DNA from: Pasteurellaceae bacterium Macca
GTDB lineage: Bacteria; Pseudomonadota; Gammaproteobacteria; Enterobacterales; Pasteurellaceae
Length of the DNA stretch: 64,000 bases
NCBI GenBank assembly: GCA_023101485.1
Contig: LVZB01000001.1
Location: forward strand, 682,001-746,000
Direction: 5' to 3'
Shown here: positions 54,272 to 62,689 of the stretch, piece after piece
How positions within the stretch are numbered: the first letter of the stretch is position 1
Layout of the letters: each line of letters opens with the position of its first letter
Notes under the pieces: generated by a model
What the model was told of the DNA's origin: nothing
Databases searched by the model: none
What the model saw: the letters and a program-made list of their open reading frames with translations, nothing else
Made by a program: the position numbers and the translations under genes

Positions 54272-55315
54272 ATGAAGCGTTCTCCGATTGCATGCAGTTT
54301 TGAGCTTACCAATATCGCTAACGGCTACATTCAACTTTTCCCTTTTGGGCGGTTTTACCCAGCAGATAAACGCCCCGAGGGGGTTGAAGGTTGGTATGTG
54401 GATGATAGCAATGGCGAGATGTTAGCTACACAAATCAATCACGCCCAAGTGCGTTTGATGATTGATTACGAGCACCAAACGTTGTTTATTGCCCAGAATG
54501 GGCAAGGCAACCCGGCGGCAGGCTGGATTACCCGAGCGGAATACCGTTCGGGGGAAGGCTTGTTTGCCGAGGTGGAATGGACAGAGAAAGCCCGTGAGCA
54601 CATCAAAGCCAAGGAGTACCGCTACATTTCGCCCTATTTTCTCCCCGCAGACGATGGACAGGTGTTAAAGCTGATTAACGCCGCACTGACCAATCGCCCT
54701 GCATTACATCAACTGGCAGAAGCCGTGGCAACTTCTGCTCACACACAACAGGACTTTCCTATGTTAGAAATTCTCAAAAAACTCTTCGGCTTGCCGAATG
54801 GCACGGAAGCGGACATCACGGATAAATTGACGGCATTATCCGCTGCCAAAGGCGAAAACGGCGTGGCGTTAAGCGAGGTGTATGCCGAACTTGATAAGGC
54901 ACAAAAAGCGGTTGAGGAAGCGAAGGCAGTTGCCCTTTCCGCCCAGGATAACCCCGACCCAACAAAATTTGTGGCGCTATCGGAAATGAAACAGGTACAA
55001 GACCAACTCACCGCCCTACAAGCCCAAGTGCAGGGCGATAAGGTGGAGCAAATGGTCGCCGTGGCATTAAGCGAGGGTAAATTACTGCCGAGCCAAAAAG
55101 AATGGGCGGTCAAACTGGGCAAGCAAAACCTAGTGGCATTGTCGGATTATTTAAGTGTGGCTGTGGCTAATCCCGCGTTAAACGGTACGCAATCTGGAGG
55201 GAAAGATCCGAATACCGATAAAGGCGTGGCGCTTTCTGCAGAGCAAGTTGTGGCAGCTAAAGCGTTGGGAATGACCGAAGTCGAGTATGCAGCATTGATT
55301 AAGGAGGACAAATAA
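54272..55315 (+). CDS. Head maturation protease with scaffold (Mu gpI-like)
   Basis: 347 residues. The first 160 form the Mu I-type protease (peptidase U35; MIDYEHQTLFI and YISPYFLPADDG), followed by a helical Ala/Glu-rich scaffold. Mu I cleaves scaffold and itself during head assembly. An ATG inside at 54761 should give the scaffold alone. The stop overlaps the major head start (TAATG). AGGAAGAT precedes the ATG. Confidence 0.9.
   Translation: MKRSPIACSFELTNIANGYIQLFPFGRFYPADKRPEGVEGWYVDDSNGEMLATQINHAQVRLMIDYEHQTLFIAQNGQGNPAAGWITRAEYRSGEGLFAEVEWTEKAREHIKAKEYRYISPYFLPADDGQVLKLINAALTNRPALHQLAEAVATSAHTQQDFPMLEILKKLFGLPNGTEADITDKLTALSAAKGENGVALSEVYAELDKAQKAVEEAKAVALSAQDNPDPTKFVALSEMKQVQDQLTALQAQVQGDKVEQMVAVALSEGKLLPSQKEWAVKLGKQNLVALSDYLSVAVANPALNGTQSGGKDPNTDKGVALSAEQVVAAKALGMTEVEYAALIKEDK
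54761..55315 (+). CDS. Internal scaffold protein start (Mu Z-like)
   Basis: An in-frame ATG with AGGA at 54750-54753 would give a 184-residue scaffold, MLEILKKLFGLPNGTEADI..., the C-terminal half of the protease gene. Mu makes gpZ from the end of gene I in the same way. Confidence 0.7.
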   Translation: MLEILKKLFGLPNGTEADITDKLTALSAAKGENGVALSEVYAELDKAQKAVEEAKAVALSAQDNPDPTKFVALSEMKQVQDQLTALQAQVQGDKVEQMVAVALSEGKLLPSQKEWAVKLGKQNLVALSDYLSVAVANPALNGTQSGGKDPNTDKGVALSAEQVVAAKALGMTEVEYAALIKEDK

Positions 55316-56232
55316 TGTTTAAAAAATCGGAAGTGTTAAAAGCCCTTGATGCGGCGTTTCGTAAAGAGTTTAGTAATGGGTTAGCCCATATCGAACCGCA
55401 ATATAAAAAGCTGGCAATGACTATTGGGTCTAACACAAAGGTCAATACCTACGGCTTTTTAAGCGCCTTCCCGCAAATGCAGGAATGGGTGGGCAAACGG
55501 ACAATTAAGGCGATGCAAGCTCAAGGCTTTAGCATTGAGAATAAAAAATTTGAAGCAACGGTGGGGGTTCCCCGTACCGATATTGAAGACGACCAAGTCG
55601 GTTTATTCCGCCCAATGATGGCACAGATGGGGCAATCGGCATCAGAGCTCCCTGACCAGCTGATCTTTGCCTTGTTAAAAACGGGTGAAACCACCTTGTG
55701 CTATGACGGGCAGGCATTCTTTGATACCGATCACCCGTTCTACACCGATGTGGAAGGCAAAACCGCCGGTACACCGCAAGTGAATATCACCACCGGCACC
55801 GATGCCGATGCCCCGGCGTGGTATGTGTTTGATGATAAAAACGTGATTAAACCGCTGATTTTCCAAGAGCGTACCAAGCCGGAGTTTGAAGCGAAGTTTG
55901 ACCCGAGCAAATCGGATACCGTCTTTATGGAAGACCAATATTTATGGGGTTCTCGCTACCGCTGTGCAGCGGGCTTCGGTTTTTGGCAACTCGCCCATAA
56001 AGCGAAAAAAACCAAGCTCAATACAGCCAACTTGATGAAGGTGTTGGAGAAAATGACCACCCTGAAAGCCGATGGTGGGGCTTATTTAAACATTCGCCCA
56101 AGTGTGTTGTTAGTGCCACCGAGCCTTGAACACACTGCACGGGAGCTTGTTCAAGCCGACCAAATTAACGGGACAAGCAACGTATTAAAAGGGCGCTTGG
56201 AAGTGATGGTTAGCCCGTATATTGTTGAATAA
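55315..56232 (+). CDS. Major head protein (Mu gpT-like)
   Basis: 305 residues of the Mu T type (MFKKSEVLKALDAAFRKEF, FLSAFPQMQEWVGKRTI, FDTDHP). It forms the icosahedral shell. AAGGAGG and the overlapping stop of gene I give a strong, coupled start, fit for a highly made protein. An uptake signal and its reverse lie just after the stop and may form a terminator (56238-56273). Confidence 0.93.
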   Translation: MFKKSEVLKALDAAFRKEFSNGLAHIEPQYKKLAMTIGSNTKVNTYGFLSAFPQMQEWVGKRTIKAMQAQGFSIENKKFEATVGVPRTDIEDDQVGLFRPMMAQMGQSASELPDQLIFALLKTGETTLCYDGQAFFDTDHPFYTDVEGKTAGTPQVNITTGTDADAPAWYVFDDKNVIKPLIFQERTKPEFEAKFDPSKSDTVFMEDQYLWGSRYRCAAGFGFWQLAHKAKKTKLNTANLMKVLEKMTTLKADGGAYLNIRPSVLLVPPSLEHTARELVQADQINGTSNVLKGRLEVMVSPYIVE

Positions 56233-56287
56233 GGCGTACAAGCGGTCAATATTTTCTCACATTTTGACCGCTGATTAAGGAGGCGTT

Positions 56288-56575
56288 ATGGCAAAAAAGA
56301 GAGCGAGCGATTCGGCAAAAGAAGCCGAAGAAGATAAAAAAGATACCGTGCCTGACGACGGTTCTGAACAAGCGCCTAAATATGGCGTGATTGAACCCAT
56401 TGCTCACCAAGTGCAACTGAAAGCAACTCACCCCAATGAAAGCTATTGGCGTATTGGGCGGTGCTTTACGAAGGGTGAAATAGTGGAAATTCCCCACAGT
56501 TCGCTTTCGGAGGCGCAGATTGAGCGGTTGTATGCCGATCCGTATTTAGTGGTGATGCCGGTGACGGAGGGGTGA
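56288..56575 (+). CDS. HI1506-related protein
   Basis: 95 residues with a Lys/Glu/Asp-rich start and a conserved core (YWRIGRCFTKGEIVEI). It lies between major head protein and gp36-like connector, as in the FluMu prophage of Haemophilus influenzae. Function unknown. AAGGAGGCG precedes the start. Confidence 0.8.
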   Translation: MAKKRASDSAKEAEEDKKDTVPDDGSEQAPKYGVIEPIAHQVQLKATHPNESYWRIGRCFTKGEIVEIPHSSLSEAQIERLYADPYLVVMPVTEG

Positions 56576-57003
56576 TGATGTATGCCAGCGTTGAGGAGTT
56601 TATCCTTCGGGTTGGGGAGATTGACGCTTTAGCCTTAACCGACCGAGAGCGTCTTGGGGAGGTTAATGCGGAGGTCTTAACCCTTGCGCTGGAAGATAGC
56701 TCCAGCCAAATTGATGGCTATTTAGCGGGGCGCTATCGACTGCCGCTCAATGAAAAGCCGCGTAATTTGGCCCGGCTGTGTTGTGACTTAACCCGTTATC
56801 GTTTAGCCAGTTTAAGTGATGTCACCATTCATGAAGAGATTATTGCACGCTATAAGCTCAGTATTCGGGAGTTAGAGCAAATTGCCGAGGGCAAAATCTC
56901 CTTGGGGTTAAGCGAAAACCAGCCTAATAACCCAGAAGATAAAGTCAGTGGCGTGCAGTTTTTTAATGGCAATAACCGTATTTTTAGTCGGGATAATCCA
57001 TGA
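56575..57003 (+). CDS. Head-tail connector (DUF1320, Mu gp36-like)
   Basis: 142 residues, starting MMYASVEEFILRVGEIDAL, with SSSQIDGYLAGRYRLPL typical of DUF1320. The start overlaps the previous stop (TGATG); a GTG one codon up is possible. Confidence 0.88.
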   Translation: MMYASVEEFILRVGEIDALALTDRERLGEVNAEVLTLALEDSSSQIDGYLAGRYRLPLNEKPRNLARLCCDLTRYRLASLSDVTIHEEIIARYKLSIRELEQIAEGKISLGLSENQPNNPEDKVSGVQFFNGNNRIFSRDNP

Positions 57004-57647
57004 TTACACACATTGAAAATGCGTTAGTGGCACGTTTAAAACAGGGTTTAGGGCAACTTGCTGCGGGGGTGGAAAGCTACGGTGGCGAGTTAGATGATGA
57101 GCGTTTAGCCCTACGGCGCTTACCTGCAGTACTGGTTGCTTATGGGGGTTCTCGCTTTGAACCGAAAACCATGGGGGCGCAAGGTTTGCGGTTGCGTTGT
57201 GACGATACTTTTGTCGTTATTGTCCTCACGCGCTCTTTGCGTTCGGAAGTGGCAGGGCGACAAGGTGGCGTGCATAAGCGAGAAGTGGGCGTTAATCAGC
57301 TTGTCGGGGCGGTGAAATATCTGCTTACTAACCAAACGCTGGATGGCAAAGTTCAGCCGATAAAACCGCTACGGGTACGCACACTTTGGAATAACCAAGA
57401 GGTGCAACGGGAGCGTCTTTCGGCTTATGCCGTGGAGTTTGAAGTGAGTTATCACGAAAATCAATGGTTAGAGGATGGGGCTTTCCCCGTGGGCGTGAGT
57501 GCACATGAGGTGTTATTTTCTGATTACCGAGGGCAGTTAGATCAAGAAACGCCGGAATTATTGCGTATTCAAAGTAAAGTGGTTGACCCGACAACGGGGA
57601 GTTATGTGGAATTAGAGGTGAAATTAAATGAAAGTGAAAGCCGTTGA
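57000..57647 (+). CDS. Tail terminator-like protein (DUF1834, Mu gp37-like)
   Basis: 215 residues starting MITHIENALVARLKQGLG, with the LPAVLVAYGGSRFEP segment of DUF1834. Overlaps the gene before by four bases. Probably acts at the head-tail junction. Confidence 0.87.
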   Translation: MITHIENALVARLKQGLGQLAAGVESYGGELDDERLALRRLPAVLVAYGGSRFEPKTMGAQGLRLRCDDTFVVIVLTRSLRSEVAGRQGGVHKREVGVNQLVGAVKYLLTNQTLDGKVQPIKPLRVRTLWNNQEVQRERLSAYAVEFEVSYHENQWLEDGAFPVGVSAHEVLFSDYRGQLDQETPELLRIQSKVVDPTTGSYVELEVKLNESESR

Positions 57648-57813
57648 TGGCGTGCGTGTACCGAAAGAGGGAATGGCGCATGAATATATTACTGCACATG
57701 AGGTGGTGGAGGTGGAGAACACACTTTACTACCAGCGTCGTGTGGCAGATGGGGATTTGGTGATCGTGGAACAAGCGGTCAAAAAACAACGAAAAGGGGC
57801 AAGTGATGAGTAA
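57628..57813 (+). CDS. DUF2635 protein (Mu gp38-like)
   Basis: 61 residues starting MKVKAVDGVRVPKEG, with YYQRRVADGDLV; the usual short gene before the tail sheath. It overlaps both neighbours. Confidence 0.85.
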   Translation: MKVKAVDGVRVPKEGMAHEYITAHEVVEVENTLYYQRRVADGDLVIVEQAVKKQRKGASDE

Positions 57814-59227
57814 CACGCATATTGAATTTAATCAGATTCCAGGGTCGTTGCGTAAGCCGGGGGTTTATAGTGAGTACAACACCTCAGGGGCGGTGACGGC
57901 ATTGCCGGTTAATCCGCAAGAGGTGTTGATTATCGCGCCGCAAACCACAGAATTAAACCGCGTAGCGTTTTCTGCACCAGTTAAACTCTTTTCCGATGTT
58001 GAGGCAGAAAAAATCTTTGGGGGTGGCTCCGTGGCGCATTTAATGGTACGCCAGGCGTTGCGGAATAATGCCAATATTCGCTTAACGGTGATTGGCTTGG
58101 CAGATCACAGTGCGGGTGTAGCAGCCACGGGGTCATTTACGTTATCGGGTTCAGCATCCCATGCAGGGACACTCACGGCAATGATTGCGGGGCAACGTTA
58201 TGAGTTAGCCATCAGCAAAGGGGAAGCGGATAGCGCCCTGGCGACACGCTTAGGTGCGCTGATTAATGCAACGCTAGATAGCCCAGTGAAAGCCTCGGTG
58301 CAAGAAAAGGTTGTTAATTTAACGGCAAAATGCAAAGGCGAAATTGGTAATGAGATCACCCTTGATGGCGAAATCACTGCCGAGGGCTTAAATCTCAACA
58401 CCGCTGCAATGAACGGCGGCGAGAAAAATGCGGAATTAGCCGGTGCATTGGCGAGTGTTGCGGGTTCTCATTTTCATATTCTGGTTTCTCCTTTTAGTGA
58501 TACGGCAAATGCGACAGCATTGCGTGAACATTTAGAGAATATCTCGGCACCGACTGCGAAAAAGCCGGCGATTGGCGTGATGGGCTGGCGTGGCACCCTG
58601 GCGACAGGAACGACTTTTACCAGTGCCTTAAATAGCGAGCGTTTAACCGTGGCTTGGTATCGGGGGGCAATTGAGAGCAATGCGATGTTAGCCGCCGGCT
58701 ATGCGGCGGTGATTGCTGGAGAAGAAGATCCAGCGCGTCCGTTAAATACCCTTGAAATTAAAGGTTTAACGGTGGTAGGAAGCCAATTTGTGCCAACCTT
58801 TTCCGAATTTAACCAAGCCCTTTATAACGGCTTAACTCCGTTAGAGGTGGTTAATCACCGGGTACGCATTATGCGAGCCATTACCACTTATACGAAGTCG
58901 GCAACCAATACCGATGATCCGAGCTGGCTAGATTTAACCACTCTCCGTACTTTGGACTATGTGCGTAAAGCGATTGAGCAACGCATTGAATTGCGTTTCC
59001 CGCGTTCAAAATTGCATGCACGGATTCCACAGAAAGTCCGTTCTGAAATTTTAGATGTGCTCTACCGCTTGGAAGAGGCAGAGATTATTGAAAATGTCGA
59101 TGAGCATAAAGGGAAATTGCTAGTGGTACGCAATGGGGAAGATGTAAATCGTTTAGATACGGTGGTGCCAGCGGATGTGGTAAATGGCTTACATGTCGTG
59201 GGCAATCGCATTGATTTAATTTTATAA
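57806..59227 (+). CDS. Contractile tail sheath (Mu gpL-like)
   Basis: 473 residues. Starts MSNTHIEFNQIPGSLRKPGVY, the conserved sheath opening; later FEIVNHRV-like motif (LEVVNHRVRIMRAITTY) and RSKLHARIP. The contractile sheath puts this phage among myoviruses. ATG at 57806 overlaps the gene before. Confidence 0.94.
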   Translation: MSNTHIEFNQIPGSLRKPGVYSEYNTSGAVTALPVNPQEVLIIAPQTTELNRVAFSAPVKLFSDVEAEKIFGGGSVAHLMVRQALRNNANIRLTVIGLADHSAGVAATGSFTLSGSASHAGTLTAMIAGQRYELAISKGEADSALATRLGALINATLDSPVKASVQEKVVNLTAKCKGEIGNEITLDGEITAEGLNLNTAAMNGGEKNAELAGALASVAGSHFHILVSPFSDTANATALREHLENISAPTAKKPAIGVMGWRGTLATGTTFTSALNSERLTVAWYRGAIESNAMLAAGYAAVIAGEEDPARPLNTLEIKGLTVVGSQFVPTFSEFNQALYNGLTPLEVVNHRVRIMRAITTYTKSATNTDDPSWLDLTTLRTLDYVRKAIEQRIELRFPRSKLHARIPQKVRSEILDVLYRLEEAEIIENVDEHKGKLLVVRNGEDVNRLDTVVPADVVNGLHVVGNRIDLIL

Positions 59228-59237
59228 GGAGGCGTAA

Positions 59238-59612
59238 ATGGCTGAAACCTATGCAGGCTCTATCGTCTTGGAAGTCGATGGGCGAGAAATTGAGATTGTG
59301 AAGTGCGACCCGAAAACCATGACCGGGCGCAAATTGGTGAAAACCATGAACAGTGGTGGGACGGCTAAGGGTTACGCTCAAGGCATTGCGGAATATACCC
59401 TATCCCTCACGGCGGTGGTGCCCATTGATGGCTCCGCGGTGGATTGGGCAAGCATTGCAGATGCGAAATTAACCATTTATCCACTGAATAAAACCGATCA
59501 GCGTGTCTCTTATCTAGGGTGCTTTACCACCGAGGTCGGGCAAAGCTATACGGTGGATAATGAAGCCACACAAGATATTCAGATGAACGCATTGCGTCGG
59601 GTGGTGGAATAA
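59238..59612 (+). CDS. Tail tube protein (Mu gpM-like)
   Basis: 124 residues (MAETYAGSIVLEVDGREIEIVKC, then VKTMNSGGTAKGYAQGI). Forms the inner tube under the sheath. AAGGAGGCG precedes the start. Stop overlaps the next start. Confidence 0.92.
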   Translation: MAETYAGSIVLEVDGREIEIVKCDPKTMTGRKLVKTMNSGGTAKGYAQGIAEYTLSLTAVVPIDGSAVDWASIADAKLTIYPLNKTDQRVSYLGCFTTEVGQSYTVDNEATQDIQMNALRRVVE

Positions 59613-60189
59613 TGGATTTAACACTATCAGGGCGCCTTTCCATGGGCGTGCCTTATCAAGGCAAACTCTATTTTGATTATTCCGTGCATATTCTCACCTT
59701 GGGGGGAGAGTGTCATGCCCTTGAGCAGATTGCGGAATTAAACCTCCCCGCTGAAAGTGTGAAGGCACAGGATAATATGCTGGTGGAGTTGGCTTTTTTA
59801 GCACAACAATTAACTATTTTAGGCATTCCCCAAGAAGTGCTCACACCGACCTTTTTACTTGATCATCTTGCTACGGATGACTACCTGTTAGTTACAGCGC
59901 AAATCACAGAATTGCGAAAAAAGCGGCACGCCGTTGGGGAGAGCCCCGAAACAACGGCAGCCGCACAGTAAAAATCGGTGTTAAAGAGGCGTATGGGCAT
60001 TATCAGAAAACCGTGTTGCTACTTGCCAAAATAGGCTTTCGTGCAAGTGATGTGTGGGCGATGTCTCACCGTGAGGCGGGGGCTTGGTTAGCCCATTACT
60101 TGGAAAGTCAAGGGATTAAACCGCACATGTTACCTGAGATTGCAAAAGAGGCGACGATTATCTCTTTACGCAAGCCTCGTGATAATTAA
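59612..60189 (+). CDS. Tail assembly chaperones gp41 and gp41-gp42 frameshift product
   Basis: The zero-frame protein is 119 residues, ending at 59971. A -1 slip at A-AAA-AAG (59917-59923) would instead give a 192-residue fusion ending at 60189, with 88 residues of new frame (GVKEAYGHYQKTVLLLAKIGF, HREAGAWLAHYL) and no internal stop. The second part has no start or ribosome site of its own. Such paired chaperones coat the tape measure protein in most long-tailed phages. Confidence 0.88.
59917..59923 (+). other. Programmed -1 frameshift site
   Basis: AAAAAAG read as CGA-AAA-AAG in frame is the most efficient E. coli-type slippery heptamer. The -1 frame is open for 88 codons from it. Downstream pairing was not clear by eye. 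Confidence 0.8.
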
Positions 60190-60241
60190 GGGCTTTTTTA
60201 GCCCTTTTTTTATTTTTAAACCCGCTTTAAAGAGGTTTTAA

Positions 60242-62686
60242 ATGAGTAAAAATTTACTGTTACAGTTGGAAATTAAGGCGAAAGATTATGCGAGCCGAAT
60301 CATTAAACAGATCGACAATTCGGTGCAACAAGGGCATCGCGGGGCACAACAGGGCGCCCGAGGCGTTGAGCAAGCGGCACGAACAACACAGCAATCCTTA
60401 GCGCGTTTATCTCAAGCGCGTACTACCTTAGGCATGCGGGCAGAACGAGAAGTACAGCGGGAGATTACACGCACTATTGCGGCGTATAACCGTTTAGCGC
60501 GCAGTGGCACGGCAAGTAGTCAAGAGCTCGCACGGGCAAGCCGGGCGATGCGTGATAGAGTGCGTGAGCTGAATGCCGAATTAGGCAAGGGTTCTGCAGG
60601 GCAGAAATTCGGGAATATGGCTAAAGGTGTGGCGGCTATCGGTGGTGGATTAATTGCGGCTAAGCATGTCCTGACCCCTGCCATGGACAATCGCAAGCAA
60701 TGGGATGCGAACGTGTCCAAGGTGGCTTTACAAGCCTTTGGGGATAAAGATAAAAAATACATCATGACCGAAGGGGTTGCACAAATTCAACAAGCGGTGG
60801 TTGATACGGTGAATAAAGTCGGCGGTAACCATGATAATGCCCTAAATTCATTAAATGCGATGATGGTAAACGGCTTGGATTTTGGGCAAGCGGTGAAGAT
60901 GATGGGGAAAGCGCAAAAAATGGTGGTTGCTGGTGAAAGTACACCAGAGGATATTGGTGCGCTGATTAAGGTGTTATCCGACTATGGCTTTAAAGGGGAT
61001 GATTTAACCAACGCTTTTGAACACGCCTTGCGTTCGGGGATGGATGGGAAATTTGAGATCGCTGATATGGTCGGTGCATTACCCAGTATTTTAGCGACTG
61101 CAAAGAATGTTGGTTTCACAGGAATGAAAGATTTTGATTATATTCTTGCATGGCTACAATCCTCCGCCGATAAGAGCGGCACCAATAGTGAAGCGGCAAA
61201 TAATGTATTAAACACATTGAATAAAATGACCTCGGCAGACACCGCTAAACGGTTATCAAGCATTGAAAACCCAGACAAAAAAGGTAAAGCCATTGATTGG
61301 GCTAACTCAACATTGGAAGGGCGCAAACTGGGGATGAATCCCATAGAAGTGATGACATTGCTTGCTGATAAATTGCTGGGATCGGATGCGCAGTATCGGA
61401 AATTGGAGAAAAAACTCGCTAGTGCAAAAGAAGAAGATAAGGCCCAAATTCAAGCTCAGCTCGATTTGAAGAAGGGGCAAGTGTTGAGCTTGCTTTTGCC
61501 GGATGTTCAAGCAAAGTCTGGTTTAAATGCCGCGACGGATAAGGCTTCAATGGACAAGCGTCTTTCTAATACGAGCGATAAAGCGTTAATCTCTGGATTA
61601 AATGATACGCGTTTTGACGTCACGTCAAACACCGATTTAGCCGTTGAAGAACGGGCAAAATCCTTAGAGTTTTTAAATGGTAAGCTAGATAAAAATTTAA
61701 CCAAAGTTGAGCGACTTTGGAATGACTGGAAAATCAATTTAGGCACAGAAAACGGTGATGCCCTTGGGGTGTTAAGTGATGTCAAGCTGGGTTTTGGTGC
61801 GGTTGCGGCTGCTGCGGGGGTGGCTGCTGTTGCCCTTGCCTCTGTGGGTGGGGTTGATCTTCGCTCTTTAATTCGAGGGAAAGGCGCGGGGCGCACTGTT
61901 GAGGCAGCAAGCCGTGGTGCAAGCGCTATGACAGGGGCTGCAACCGGTGCGGGGAGCGTGGGCACGGTGGCACGAGGAGCGGGATTTGCTAGTCGTTTAG
62001 GCGGTGTGTTGAGTATCGGTTCTAAAGCGTTAGGCGGGGCTGGCATTGTGATGACAGCCATGGAGCTCGGCGAGCAAGCTCCTCGGGTAGCCGCACGACG
62101 GGAGATGGAAGACGAAAAACGCGCCGAGGCGAAAGCCGCCTTTACGCACACCATGCAAAGACAAGCCAAACCTACAATGGGATTTGCCTATGGTAATGGG
62201 GAAATGGCAAAGGCAATGGGAAGTACTTCAAAAGGGGTGCCCTTATATGGTGGCTATGCGTTAGCACAAACGGTTTCGGATGATCAGGTCGCTAAAGCGC
62301 GTTATGAGCTGGGCGGATACAGTCAGGCTGAGTTAAACGCACGACTTGAACGAAATGCGGTATCTCGACAAAGTTATATTCGGGGCAATCCATCGGATAA
62401 ATCGGTGACAAATGGGGCGCAAGAGACTAGCCGTCTTACCTTGTCTTTAAAAGATTTAAGTACGCAACAAGGAAATATCACGGGATTGATGGATGGGATT
62501 TCCACCAATTTTTCACAATATCACAGCGAAATTCAATCCCTTGCTCAAACGATTCCAACAGCCATTGAGGTGGGGCTCTCTTCTCAATCGCATACTTTGC
62601 AAAATCATCTAGTCGTCGAACTTGATGGTCATCAAGTGGCACAAATGATGTCTGACCGACAATTTCAATTTTTTAAACGGGGGTAA
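60242..62686 (+). CDS. Tape measure protein
   Basis: 814 residues. N-terminal helical region (AARTTQQSLARLSQARTTLG), a TP901-type core (ADMVGALPSILATAKNVGFT region) and a hydrophobic Ala/Gly segment near residue 510-540 and 570-620. It sets tail length and helps DNA entry. It lies just after the chaperone pair, as expected. Confidence 0.93.
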   Translation: MSKNLLLQLEIKAKDYASRIIKQIDNSVQQGHRGAQQGARGVEQAARTTQQSLARLSQARTTLGMRAEREVQREITRTIAAYNRLARSGTASSQELARASRAMRDRVRELNAELGKGSAGQKFGNMAKGVAAIGGGLIAAKHVLTPAMDNRKQWDANVSKVALQAFGDKDKKYIMTEGVAQIQQAVVDTVNKVGGNHDNALNSLNAMMVNGLDFGQAVKMMGKAQKMVVAGESTPEDIGALIKVLSDYGFKGDDLTNAFEHALRSGMDGKFEIADMVGALPSILATAKNVGFTGMKDFDYILAWLQSSADKSGTNSEAANNVLNTLNKMTSADTAKRLSSIENPDKKGKAIDWANSTLEGRKLGMNPIEVMTLLADKLLGSDAQYRKLEKKLASAKEEDKAQIQAQLDLKKGQVLSLLLPDVQAKSGLNAATDKASMDKRLSNTSDKALISGLNDTRFDVTSNTDLAVEERAKSLEFLNGKLDKNLTKVERLWNDWKINLGTENGDALGVLSDVKLGFGAVAAAAGVAAVALASVGGVDLRSLIRGKGAGRTVEAASRGASAMTGAATGAGSVGTVARGAGFASRLGGVLSIGSKALGGAGIVMTAMELGEQAPRVAARREMEDEKRAEAKAAFTHTMQRQAKPTMGFAYGNGEMAKAMGSTSKGVPLYGGYALAQTVSDDQVAKARYELGGYSQAELNARLERNAVSRQSYIRGNPSDKSVTNGAQETSRLTLSLKDLSTQQGNITGLMDGISTNFSQYHSEIQSLAQTIPTAIEVGLSSQSHTLQNHLVVELDGHQVAQMMSDRQFQFFKRG

Positions 62687-62689
62687 ATA

